Below, one piece after another: positions 7,183 through 14,984 of a DNA stretch of 41,771 nt. Position numbers and translations under genes: made by a program. This stretch comes from Budvicia aquatica DSM 5075 = ATCC 35567. GTDB taxonomy: Bacteria > Pseudomonadota > Gammaproteobacteria > Enterobacterales > Enterobacteriaceae. Below the pieces are notes generated by a model. It did not search any database, was not told where the DNA came from, and was given only the letters and a program-made list of their open reading frames with translations. Each line of letters opens with the position of its first letter. The first letter of the stretch is position 1. The stretch spans positions 1 to 41,771 of the forward strand of contig NZ_ATYS01000046.1 of assembly GCF_000427805.1 (NCBI RefSeq), given 5' to 3'.

Positions 7183-7550
7183 GTTCATTCAAGTCTGATT
7201 TGAATCTGATGCGCCAAGAATGGTACAACGCTTTTTATACTGGAAATATTGAACAGCTTGATTATCTTGAGACCGACTGGTTTCTAGCAACAAATGGACA
7301 GAAGTTTCTTTATAAAAAACATCAGCTAAGAAAAATTTCACTAGGTTTTTCTACGAAATCATCGCTGTGTTCTAACGTTATAAGAAAAGAATATGATGTG
7401 ATAATTTCAGAATTTAAAGGGATAGCTTGTGTTTCAGGTAAAGCTTTAATTACAGAAACTAATAGCGTCACGAACGTTAACTTTATTGAGAATTGGATTA
7501 AAATTAATGGCGGATGGAAACTTCAATTTCAATCGTTCGAAGCTATATGA
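7179..7550 (+). CDS. NTF2-like (DUF4440/SnoaL-type) small protein
   Basis: The 123-residue product looks like a small alpha+beta-cone protein of the NTF2-like superfamily. It has an N-terminal helix with EWYNAFYTGNIEQLDYLETD, a middle strand section, and the C-terminal pair NFIENWIKINGGWKLQFQSF, where the W...GW pattern is common in DUF4440 proteins. No catalytic residues can be assigned. It overlaps the DUF2164 gene by four bases and is probably co-transcribed under the same Fur-type control. Codon use is AT-rich compared with the core genes. Confidence 0.6.
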   Translation: MSSFKSDLNLMRQEWYNAFYTGNIEQLDYLETDWFLATNGQKFLYKKHQLRKISLGFSTKSSLCSNVIRKEYDVIISEFKGIACVSGKALITETNSVTNVNFIENWIKINGGWKLQFQSFEAI

Positions 7551-7557
7551 GGGTACA

Positions 7558-7698
7558 TTATGCCTCTATTTCTTCAATCAACGAGGTTTCAAGGAAGCTT
7601 CTAAGAATAGAACTGATAAGTTTTGCATCTGATATGCTAGATCCAAACGAAACCGCTTCGTAAATACAATCATAGCCTTTTACTTCATCAAGATACAT
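7558..7698 (-). CDS. Possible 46-residue protein or gene remnant
   Basis: On the minus strand an ATG at 7696-7698 opens a frame encoding MYLDEVKGYDCIYEAVSFGS and ending SFLETSLIEEIEA. The frame is open a further 14 codons upstream (R.SIVRPRRFDLLK), which hints at a once longer gene. No ribosome-binding site is evident and no family is recognised. It ends eight bases from the stop of the convergent NTF2-like gene. It may be a degraded accessory gene. Confidence 0.3.
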   Translation of the reverse strand: MYLDEVKGYDCIYEAVSFGSSISDAKLISSILRSFLETSLIEEIEA

Positions 7699-7734
7699 TT
7701 TCAATAAATCGAATCGTCGCGGACGGACTATACT

Positions 7735-7760
7735 TATTCTTTACCTGCTATTCTTTACCT
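7735..7760. repeat. Short direct repeat in the 7551-7852 gap
   Basis: TATTCTTTACCT occurs twice (7735-7746 and 7749-7760) with a 14-base period. It lies upstream of the DUF305 gene and could be a tandem regulator-binding site or chance. Apart from the small minus-strand frame and this repeat, I see nothing in the gap. Confidence 0.4.
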
Positions 7761-7852
7761 ACGGTTACCGTGAAAGCTGTTATTTCCATTTACCTTCCCA
7801 TAACTATAACCTTTAGAATGGCAACGCTGATATCTCTCGATATAAGGACATC

Positions 7853-8236
7853 ATGATGAAAAAACTAATTCTAGTTCCTGTATTAATACTCTGCTTATCT
7901 GCTTCGGTTATGGCTAATCAGGCTATGCATCATAGCTCTGCTCCAGCAGCCGGCGCTGAGTCCGTACTGACTCCGGCAGGTAAAGAATTTGAGGCGACGA
8001 TGAATCGTATGCATGAGCCCATGATGGCTGCAATTCACGAAACCGATCCGGATGTCGCTTTTGTTAAGGGGATGATTCCTCATCATGTCGGTGCCGTTGA
8101 AATGGCTCAAACCGTATTAAAATATGGTAAAGATCCTGAAATACGCAAGCTGGCTGAAGAGGTTATCAAAGCTCAGGAAGGTGAAATCAAAATGATGAAG
8201 GACTGGTTGGCCGTTCACGATAAAAAGGCGCAGTAA
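7853..8236 (+). CDS. Secreted DUF305 metal-binding protein
   Basis: The product of about 127 residues has a Sec signal peptide (KKLILVPVLILCLSASVMA, cut after VMA) and a mature DUF305 domain. The domain carries the family signature F.KGMIPHHVGAVEMAQ, plus an N-terminal QAMHHSS and further Met residues. DUF305 proteins (such as CopM in cyanobacteria) bind copper or silver through His and Met, and the location here is periplasmic. AGGA (7845-7848) is better spaced for the second ATG at 7856, so the first Met may not be used. It ends convergently with mbfA at a shared hairpin. Confidence 0.8.
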   Translation: MMKKLILVPVLILCLSASVMANQAMHHSSAPAAGAESVLTPAGKEFEATMNRMHEPMMAAIHETDPDVAFVKGMIPHHVGAVEMAQTVLKYGKDPEIRKLAEEVIKAQEGEIKMMKDWLAVHDKKAQ

Positions 8237-8262
8237 GTTCATCTAAAACAGATATAACCAAT

Positions 8263-8285
8263 AAGGGACCTTTATCAGGTCCCTT
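8263..8285. terminator. Hairpin between convergent DUF305 and mbfA genes
   Basis: AAGGGACC (8263-8270) and GGTCCCTT (8278-8285) form a perfect 8-bp stem around a 7-base loop between two convergent stop codons. T-runs are short on both sides, so it is probably a bidirectional terminator of moderate strength. Confidence 0.6.
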
Positions 8286-8309
8286 ATTCAATTTGGCATA
8301 GAGCATATA

Positions 8310-9266
8310 TCAGGCGCTGCCGATAAACAGCCCGGTAGCAAATACCAGCAACCCGCCGACCACCACTTGAAATGCGGCCTGTAAGAACGGGGTATCCATA
8401 TATTTATTTCTAATCCAAGATATGGCTGCCAGTTCAAAAATAACCACGATCCCTGATACGGTCATCGCGGTCCAGAAGTCGCTGATAAGAAAGGGCAGAG
8501 TGTGCCCCAGGCCGCCAAGCGTCGTCATCACGCCGCACGATGCTCCTCTAAGCCACGGGTTGCCGCGACCGGTGAGTGAGCCATTGTCAGATACCGCTTC
8601 CGCAAAGGCCATTGAGATCCCGGCACCAATTGAAGCGGCAAGCCCGACCAGAAATGCCTGCCAGCTGTCTTTAGTGGCTAACGCTGCGGCAAATACCGGT
8701 GCAAGCGTAGAGACTGAGCCATCCATCAGCCCGGCTAACGAGGGTTGAACAATCTGTAGAACAAAAAGCCGATGGGCTGATTTTTTCTCCCGCTCTTTAA
8801 CTGCCGGAGTAATTAACTGCTCCTCTAACTGCTCTGCCCGTAGTTGATGCTTATGCTCTTCTGCCGAAAGGTCACCCAGTAACTGCCGAATAGCAGCATC
8901 AGTGGTATTTTGAGCCGCTTTATCATAAAAACGCTGGGTTTCTATCTCCATGATTTCCGACTGCTTACGTACGGTCTCAATGCCCAGCGGTTTGCTGAGC
9001 CAGACCGGTTTGCGTTCGACAAAACCCTTAACATCCTGACGGCGAATAAGCGGGATATGGCTGCCAAATTTTTTCTGATAGAGGGTTAGCAGGCGGTGCC
9101 GATGGCCGTTTTCTTCCTGTGACATGATGTCAAAAACTTTTGCGGAGTCGGGGTAGGTTTCACGCAGGCCTTCTGCAAATTCGCTGTAAATTCGCTGGTC
9201 TTCTTCTTCCAGTGAAATTGCCAGCGCCAGAATCTCTTTTTCAGACAGATCGGAGAAATTTTTCAT
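8310..9266 (-). CDS. mbfA: Membrane-bound ferritin MbfA (rubrerythrin-VIT1 fusion)
   Basis: The 318-residue protein joins an N-terminal rubrerythrin/ferritin-like diiron domain (about 1-160) to a C-terminal VIT1/CCC1-type membrane domain with about five helices (about 170-318). Iron ligands are visible in SLEEEDQRIYSEF, SQEENGHRHR, EIETQRFYDKAA and SAEEHKHQLR. The membrane part has PSLAGLMDGSVSTLAPVFAAA and SIGAGISMAFAEA. In Agrobacterium and Bradyrhizobium, MbfA exports iron and protects against iron and peroxide stress; the same role is inferred here. It lies downstream of acrAB but behind a strong terminator, so it is a separate unit. Confidence 0.85.
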   Translation of the reverse strand: MKNFSDLSEKEILALAISLEEEDQRIYSEFAEGLRETYPDSAKVFDIMSQEENGHRHRLLTLYQKKFGSHIPLIRRQDVKGFVERKPVWLSKPLGIETVRKQSEIMEIETQRFYDKAAQNTTDAAIRQLLGDLSAEEHKHQLRAEQLEEQLITPAVKEREKKSAHRLFVLQIVQPSLAGLMDGSVSTLAPVFAAALATKDSWQAFLVGLAASIGAGISMAFAEAVSDNGSLTGRGNPWLRGASCGVMTTLGGLGHTLPFLISDFWTAMTVSGIVVIFELAAISWIRNKYMDTPFLQAAFQVVVGGLLVFATGLFIGSA

Positions 9267-9328
9267 AGTGTATCCGGATTTCCTTCAACATAAGTCCTGA
9301 GATAATAATCCTTTCTGCCTATGATTGT

Positions 9329-9362
9329 AAAAAAATCAGGGCCGCTATTTAGCGGCCCTGAT
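9329..9362 (-). terminator. Strong intrinsic terminator of acrAB
   Basis: On the minus strand a perfect 12-bp stem (ATCAGGGCCGCT with AGCGGCCCTGAT, loop of four) is followed by seven T residues. It begins 29 bases after the acrB stop codon and separates acrAB from mbfA. Confidence 0.9.
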
Positions 9363-9390
9363 GGCGTTAGTTAAACCAATTTAACTTTAG

Positions 9391-12300
9391 TTATTCGGTC
9401 TTGTGCTCAACCGGATGTGAATGCTCAATATCTTCAGAACTGCTACTGAAGCGACGGCGAATCACCACAAAGAACACCGGTACAAAGAAGATGGCTAATA
9501 CGGTTGCTGCAACCATACCACCAAGAACACCGGTACCTACTGCGTTCTGTGAACCGGAACCTGCGCCACTACTGATGGCTAATGGAAGTACGCCAAGCAT
9601 AAAGGCTAAAGAGGTCATCAGGATTGGGCGTAACCGCATCCGGACGGCTTCAAGCGTTGATTCAATCAACCCTTTACCTTCTTTATCCATCAGGTCCTTA
9701 GCAAACTCAACAATCAGAATGGCGTTCTTAGCCGCCAGCCCGACGGTAGTTAACAGGCCAACAATAAAGTAAACGTCATTCTCCATGCCGCGTAAGGTGG
9801 TAGCAATCAATGCGCCGATAACGCCCAGTGGAACAACCAGCATAACGGAGAACGGAATTGACCAGCTCTCATACAGTGCAGCCAGACACAGGAATACCAC
9901 GATTAACGATATGGCATACAGAGCCGGTGCCTGGTTACCTGATAAGCGCTCCTGATAAGACATTCCCGTCCAGTCATAGCCAATACCTGCCGGTAGCTGG
10001 CCTGCCAGTTCTTCCATCAGGTCCATCGCATCACCACTACTCTTACCCGGTGCTGCTTCGCCCAAAATTTCCATTGAAGGTAAACCGTTATAGCGCTCCA
10101 GTCGCGGTGAACCGAACTGCCAGCTAGAAGTGGAGAACGCAGAGAACGGTACCATCTGGTTATTTGTACCCCGTACAAACCAGTTATCAATGTCTTTTGG
10201 CAGCATGCGGTAAGGGGCGTCAGCCTGAACGTAAACTTTCTTCACACGACCGCGGTCAATAAAGTCGTTAACGTAGCTTCCGCCAAGAGCAGTAGACAGT
10301 GTCTGATTAATATCACTAATCGAAACCCCTAATGCCTGGGCTTTTTCATGGTCAACGGTCAGTTTAAACTGTGGCGTATCTTCCATGCCGTTAGGGCGCA
10401 CGCCCACCAGCATATCCGGATGTTTAGCCACTAAACCGAGTAATTGATTACGGGCGTTAGTCAGCGCTTCGTGGCCTAAACCTGCCTGATCGATAAGCTC
10501 GAAGTCAAAGCCGGATGCCGACCCTAGTTCAACAATCGCTGGTAAGTTAAAGGCAAACACTAAACCATCTTGAATCTTAGAGAAGGCCTGTGACGCTCGG
10601 GCAACAATTGCCGGAACTTTATTCTCTTTACCGGAACGAACGCTCCAGTCTTTTAAGCTGATAAACACCAGTCCGGTATTTTGCCCTTGACCACTAAAGC
10701 CAAAGCCGTTGATGGCAAACACTGAGTTAACGTTATCTTTCTCATCAGTCATATAGTAATGACTGACTTCATCGAGAACCTTCTGCGTTCTTTCTTGTGT
10801 TGCACCCTGCGGCAACTGGACCATGGTCAGGAATACGCCCTGATCTTCTTCCGGTAAGAATGAGGATGGAAGTTTAATAAACAGCACGGCCATACCCACA
10901 ACCAACACCAGATAGATCAGAATATAACGACCGGTGCTTTGCAAGATGTTACTTACGCTATCGGTATAGTGGTGAGTACTCTTGTCAAACATCCGGTTAA
11001 ACCAGCCAAAGAAACCGGTCTGAATACCGTGGCTACCTTTCGGTACCGGTTTTAATATCGTGGCGCAAAGGGCAGGGGTTAAGATCATCGCCACCAGCAC
11101 TGACAGTATCATTGCGGATACGATAGTAATGGAGAACTGACGATAAATAGCACCGGTTGAACCGCCAAAGAAGGCCATTGGTACGAATACCGCAGACAGC
11201 ACTAATGCGATACCAACCAGCGCTCCTTGGATTTGGCCCATGGATTTACGCGTAGCTTCTTTTGGCGACAGTCCTTCTTCCGTCATTATCCGCTCAACGT
11301 TTTCTACTACAACGATGGCGTCATCCACTAACAATCCGATGGCGAGTACCATCGCGAACATTGTTAAGGTGTTTATCGAATAGCCAAATGCCGACAAGAT
11401 AGCGAAGGTACCCAAGAGCACAACCGGTACGGCCATGGTTGGAATAAGCGTTGCCCGAATATTTTGCAAGAACAGGTACATAACAATAAATACCAGCAAA
11501 ATAGCTTCGACTAGCGTCTTAACCACCTCGGTGATTGAGATTTTAACGAACGGCGTTGTGTCGTACGGATAAACAATTTTCAATCCGGCCGGGAAGAATT
11601 TCTCCAGCTGGCCTAATTCCCCTTTTACTGCTGCAGAGGTATTCAGGGCGTTTGCACCGGTAGCCAGTTTAATACCAAGACCGGCCGCAGGCTTACCATC
11701 GTAACGGGCAATGATGTTATAACTTTCACCACCGAGCTCAACAATAGCAACGTCCCGCAGGCGAACCTGAGAACCATCCGTATTAATTTTCAGTAAAATA
11801 TCACCAAATTGCTCAGGCGTTTGTAAACGGGTTTGAACAATAATGGAGGAGTTCAACTGCTGGCCTTTTACCGGCGGTGTTCCGCCCAGTTGTCCGGCTG
11901 CAATTTGGTTATTCTGAATCTTGATTGCATTTGTAACGTCAATTGGCGTTAATGCGAAGTTATTCAGTTTATTCGGATCTAACCAAATACGCATGGCATA
12001 TTGTGAACCAAATAACTGAACATCACCTACACCAGAGGCACGGCTGATAGGGTCCTTAATATTAGAACCAACATAGTCAGCGATATCTTCCTGATTCATA
12101 CTCCCGTCTTCAGAGATAAAACCGGCAACCATTAAGAAGCTGCTGGTTGATTTCTCAACGCTGATACCCATTTGCTGAACTTCTTGGGGCAGCAATGGCA
12201 TAGCTAACTGGAGCTTATTCTGAACCTGAACCTGAGCGATATCAGCGTCGGTACCCGAGTCAAAGGTTAACGTAATCGAAACGTTACCCGATGAATCACT

Positions 12301-12543
12301 GGTGGACGACATATACATCAGGTTATCGATACCGTTCATATTCTGTTCGATAACCTGGGTTACGCTGTCTTGTACCGTTTTTGCATCAGCGCCCGGATAG
12401 GTCGCTGAAACAGATACTGCAGGTGGTGCAATAGTTGGATACTGAGAGACCGGCAATTGTATAATTGCCAGAGCTCCTGCCAACATAATAATTATGGCAA
12501 TAACCCAGGCAAATATAGGGCGGTCAATAAAAAATTTAGCCAT
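9391..12543 (-). CDS. acrB: Multidrug efflux RND transporter AcrB
   Basis: AcrB is the inner-membrane proton-driven pump of the AcrAB-TolC complex, exporting drugs, bile salts and dyes. It is 1050 residues long (1049 in E. coli). The N-terminus [20 protein letters not shown] is typical. The proton relay is intact: the double Asp in [19 protein letters not shown] (TM4), Lys in [13 protein letters not shown] (TM10), and Arg in [10 protein letters not shown]. The porter-domain hairpin with PVKGQQLN and the F-rich drug pocket ([20 protein letters not shown]) are present. It is the second gene of acrAB, 20 bases after acrA. Confidence 0.96.
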   Translation of the reverse strand: MAKFFIDRPIFAWVIAIIIMLAGALAIIQLPVSQYPTIAPPAVSVSATYPGADAKTVQDSVTQVIEQNMNGIDNLMYMSSTSDSSGNVSITLTFDSGTDADIAQVQVQNKLQLAMPLLPQEVQQMGISVEKSTSSFLMVAGFISEDGSMNQEDIADYVGSNIKDPISRASGVGDVQLFGSQYAMRIWLDPNKLNNFALTPIDVTNAIKIQNNQIAAGQLGGTPPVKGQQLNSSIIVQTRLQTPEQFGDILLKINTDGSQVRLRDVAIVELGGESYNIIARYDGKPAAGLGIKLATGANALNTSAAVKGELGQLEKFFPAGLKIVYPYDTTPFVKISITEVVKTLVEAILLVFIVMYLFLQNIRATLIPTMAVPVVLLGTFAILSAFGYSINTLTMFAMVLAIGLLVDDAIVVVENVERIMTEEGLSPKEATRKSMGQIQGALVGIALVLSAVFVPMAFFGGSTGAIYRQFSITIVSAMILSVLVAMILTPALCATILKPVPKGSHGIQTGFFGWFNRMFDKSTHHYTDSVSNILQSTGRYILIYLVLVVGMAVLFIKLPSSFLPEEDQGVFLTMVQLPQGATQERTQKVLDEVSHYYMTDEKDNVNSVFAINGFGFSGQGQNTGLVFISLKDWSVRSGKENKVPAIVARASQAFSKIQDGLVFAFNLPAIVELGSASGFDFELIDQAGLGHEALTNARNQLLGLVAKHPDMLVGVRPNGMEDTPQFKLTVDHEKAQALGVSISDINQTLSTALGGSYVNDFIDRGRVKKVYVQADAPYRMLPKDIDNWFVRGTNNQMVPFSAFSTSSWQFGSPRLERYNGLPSMEILGEAAPGKSSGDAMDLMEELAGQLPAGIGYDWTGMSYQERLSGNQAPALYAISLIVVFLCLAALYESWSIPFSVMLVVPLGVIGALIATTLRGMENDVYFIVGLLTTVGLAAKNAILIVEFAKDLMDKEGKGLIESTLEAVRMRLRPILMTSLAFMLGVLPLAISSGAGSGSQNAVGTGVLGGMVAATVLAIFFVPVFFVVIRRRFSSSSEDIEHSHPVEHKTE

Positions 12544-12563
12544 CTGTTATACCCGATCCTGTT

Positions 12564-13748
12564 TTATGATTTTTCTGCTGGTGCTTTTGGTGCTTCTTCT
12601 GCTTTCGGCTTTTCAGAAAATTCTTTAGCTTGCACAGTGACATCAGGTTTGATTTTTTGCAGACCGGCCACAATCACGCGATCGCCAGGCTCAAGACCTT
12701 TTGTTACTAACCAGTTACTGCCGAAAGCTTGCCCTGTCTCAATAATCCGCAACTCAACTTTGTTGTCTTTATTAACAACCATGGTGGTTGCCTGACCACG
12801 TTGGTTACGCGTGATGCCTTGCTGGGGAACGAGCATTGCATCAGGTTTTATACCTTCATCAACTCGGGCCCGAACAAACATACCCGGTAACAGTTGGTTA
12901 TCTGGGTTAGGGAACACGGCGCGTAATGTAATGGATCCGGTAGATTCATCGACAGTGACATCCGAAAACTCTAATGTCCCTTTCTGCGAATATTCACTGC
13001 CGTTATCCAATAATAATGCGACGCTTGCCTTGCCTTCTTTCTTCAGCGAGCCATTCGCAATATCTTGCTTGAAACGTAAGTAGTCATTACTTGATTGAGT
13101 TACATCTACATAGATCGGATCAAGCTGTTGAACGGTCGCCAAGGCCATGCTTTGATTAGCATTCACCAGAGCACCTTCAGTCACGTTTGATTTACCAACG
13201 CGCCCGCCGATTGGGGAAAGTACCTTGGTATATTCGAGGTTGATACGGGCCGTTTCTAACGCTGCTTTAGCGGCTAAAACGGATGCATCAGCCTGACGAG
13301 CTGCCGCTACCGCAGTGTCATAATCCTGACGGCTGATGAAGTTAGTGCCTAATAGTGGCTTATAACGGTTAACCGTTAACTGCTTGATATTGGCATCTGC
13401 CTGAGCTTTAGCAAGATCGGCTTCGGCACTGCGCACTGTCGCCTGATAGGTTGCCGGATCGATTTGATACAGCGATTGGCCTTCTTCTATCATGCCGCCT
13501 TCAGTAAACAGGCGCTTAAGAATAATACCGCTAACCTGTGGACGAACTTCAGCAATACGAAATGATGACGTACGCCCCGGGAGTTCCGTCGTGATATTGA
13601 ATGGCTGCGTTTTTACAGTTACGACTTCAACTTCTGGAGCAGGACGTTCAGCGCCTTCGCCTGACTTATTATCACATCCTACAAGTACTAAACCGCTTGA
13701 TAGCATTAGCACCGCTGCCAGAGGCATTACCCCTCTGCTTCTACTCAT
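12564..13748 (-). CDS. acrA: Periplasmic adaptor lipoprotein AcrA
   Basis: AcrA is the membrane-fusion subunit that links AcrB to TolC. The 394-residue protein matches E. coli AcrA along its length. The signal peptide MSRSRGVMPLAAVLML... ends in LVGC with the lipidated Cys at residue 25, as in E. coli. It continues with the barrel/lipoyl region (VRPQVSGIILKRLF.EGG), the alpha-hairpin (QIDPATYQA...ARINLEYTKV), and the distal domains (GTLEFSDVTVD.STGSITLRA.FPNP). ATG 13748 is chosen for GAGG nine bases upstream and agreement with the family. An in-frame ATG at 13811 would add 21 atypical residues. It is transcribed with acrB from the AcrR-controlled promoter. Confidence 0.96.
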   Translation of the reverse strand: MSRSRGVMPLAAVLMLSSGLVLVGCDNKSGEGAERPAPEVEVVTVKTQPFNITTELPGRTSSFRIAEVRPQVSGIILKRLFTEGGMIEEGQSLYQIDPATYQATVRSAEADLAKAQADANIKQLTVNRYKPLLGTNFISRQDYDTAVAAARQADASVLAAKAALETARINLEYTKVLSPIGGRVGKSNVTEGALVNANQSMALATVQQLDPIYVDVTQSSNDYLRFKQDIANGSLKKEGKASVALLLDNGSEYSQKGTLEFSDVTVDESTGSITLRAVFPNPDNQLLPGMFVRARVDEGIKPDAMLVPQQGITRNQRGQATTMVVNKDNKVELRIIETGQAFGSNWLVTKGLEPGDRVIVAGLQKIKPDVTVQAKEFSEKPKAEEAPKAPAEKS

Positions 13749-13833
13749 ATAAATCAACCTCAAATATTCAATATCAGTTACCGTTAGCAAATAACTCTTT
13801 GGTAACCACACAGTTATGTTAAAAAAGTTAGCG

Positions 13834-13842
13834 TGCTATAAT
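13834..13842 (+). promoter_or_regulatory. acrR promoter with extended -10
   Basis: TGCTATAAT is an extended -10 element with a perfect TATAAT. The -35 region around 13814 is poor (TTATGT), which is usual for extended -10 promoters. Transcription would begin inside the AcrR operator, about 55 bases before the acrR ATG. Confidence 0.6.
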
Positions 13843-13866
13843 ACAAACATTCATCTCTGTATGTAA
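13838..13866 (-). promoter_or_regulatory. acrAB promoter
   Basis: On the minus strand TTACAT (13861-13866) and TATTAT (13838-13843) are separated by 17 bases. The AcrR operator fills the whole spacer, so bound AcrR would block polymerase. The first acrA codon lies about 90 bases downstream. Confidence 0.7.
13842..13865. promoter_or_regulatory. AcrR operator, 24-bp inverted repeat
   Basis: The left arm TACAAACAT and right arm TGTATGTA flank a short centre. Compared with the E. coli AcrR operator as I remember it (TACATACATT...ATGTATGTA), 18 of 24 positions agree, including the entire right arm. It overlaps both the acrAB promoter spacer and the start of acrR transcription, which allows repression of acrAB together with autorepression. 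Confidence 0.8.
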
Positions 13867-13903
13867 GCAATTACAGCACACACCGCACATAAAGCATAAA
13901 GCC

Positions 13904-14563
13904 ATGGTTCGTAAAACGAAGCAACAATCACTTGAGACCCGCCAGCATATTCTTGATGCAGCAATGCATGAGTTTTCTAAGCGTGGCGTATCCAGCACAT
14001 CGCTTAACGACATTGCTATTTCAGCGGGCGTTACACGAGGTGCAATTTATTGGCATTTCAAAAACAAGGTCGATATATTCAATGCAATGTGGAGTCAGAT
14101 AGAGTCTAGCATTGATGACGTAGAGCTGCGATATAGAAATCAATTTCCTACCGAGCCGCTTTTGTCTTTGCGCCACACGCTGATTTTTGTACTTCAAACC
14201 TCCGTTCTCGATCCTAAACGGAATACTTTACTGGGGATATTATTTCATAAGTGTGAGTTTGTCGGAGAATTAGCGTCTTTACAACAAATACATCAGGCTT
14301 TGTATTTAGAAAGTTTTGAACGAATTGAAAAAGTTCTTTGTGATTGTATTGAGTATAATCAACTGCCTAAGAGTCTTAATACTCGTCTAGCCGCCATTAC
14401 TATGCGGTCATACCTTTGTGGCCTGATTGAGAATTGGCTGTTTATGCCGGATGCTTACGATCTTGCGGCTAATGCAGAACGTTTGGTTGATGCTTTTATC
14501 GATATGCTTAAACTGAGCCCTGCTTTAATCTGTCCGCAAGCGGTAGAGAGAACAACTAAATAA
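13904..14563 (+). CDS. acrR: TetR-family repressor AcrR
   Basis: AcrR represses acrAB and itself and is released by binding efflux substrates. The 219-residue product (E. coli 215) starts MVRKTKQQSLETRQHILDAA and carries the TetR helix-turn-helix FSKRGVSSTSLNDIA..AGVTRGAIYWHFKNK at about residues 25-60. The ligand-binding part keeps FHKCEFVGE and MRSYLCGLIENWLF. The start has no strong ribosome-binding site, which may keep repressor levels low. It is divergent from acrA over a shared operator and is followed after 21 bases by ychN on the same strand. Confidence 0.94.
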   Translation: MVRKTKQQSLETRQHILDAAMHEFSKRGVSSTSLNDIAISAGVTRGAIYWHFKNKVDIFNAMWSQIESSIDDVELRYRNQFPTEPLLSLRHTLIFVLQTSVLDPKRNTLLGILFHKCEFVGELASLQQIHQALYLESFERIEKVLCDCIEYNQLPKSLNTRLAAITMRSYLCGLIENWLFMPDAYDLAANAERLVDAFIDMLKLSPALICPQAVERTTK

Positions 14564-14584
14564 AATAATTTAACAAGGTGATTT

Positions 14585-14938
14585 ATGCAACGTATCGTGA
14601 TTATTGCTAATGGTGCACCCTATGGTAGTGAATTGCTATTTAATGCACTGCGGTTATCCATTGCATTAAAAGAGCAGTCATCAGCAATTGAACTTAAAGT
14701 ATTCCTGATGTCTGATGCTGTGAGTGCGGGTATTCGCGGGCAGAGCCCTAATGAAGGCTATAATCTTCAACAAATGCTGGAAATTCTGACTGCTCAACAT
14801 GTCGCGGTTAAACTGTGCAAAACCTGTACCGATGGCCGCGGTATCAGCGGGCTCCCGCTGGTAGATGGCGTAGAAATTGGCACGCTGGTTGAACTGGCTC
14901 AATGGACATTGGCAGCAGATAAAGTGCTAACTTTCTAG
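14585..14938 (+). CDS. ychN: DsrE/DsrF-like protein YchN
   Basis: The 117-residue cytosolic protein is nearly identical in pattern to E. coli YchN, a hexameric DsrE-fold protein of unknown physiological role. Diagnostic segments are MQRIVIIANGAPYGSELLFN, FLMSDAV.AG.RGQ, and EILTAQHV.VKLCKTCTDGRG, where the two conserved Cys in CKTC resemble sulfur-transfer sites of relatives. The C-terminus GVEIGTLVELAQWTL also matches. In E. coli the gene lies elsewhere; here it sits between acrR and a membrane PstS-like gene in the place usually held by mscK. AAGGTG precedes the ATG. Confidence 0.9.
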   Translation: MQRIVIIANGAPYGSELLFNALRLSIALKEQSSAIELKVFLMSDAVSAGIRGQSPNEGYNLQQMLEILTAQHVAVKLCKTCTDGRGISGLPLVDGVEIGTLVELAQWTLAADKVLTF

Positions 14939-14984
14939 TTGAATATCTGGCAAGTTATTATCAATAACTCAGCAAGGAGCGCTG

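Noticed and set aside
12457-12795. 112-codon plus-strand frame across the acrA-acrB junction
   Set aside because: Antisense to two confidently identified genes and without family features.
14681-14902. 73-codon minus-strand frame within ychN
   Set aside because: ychN matches its E. coli orthologue throughout; the antisense frame is incidental.
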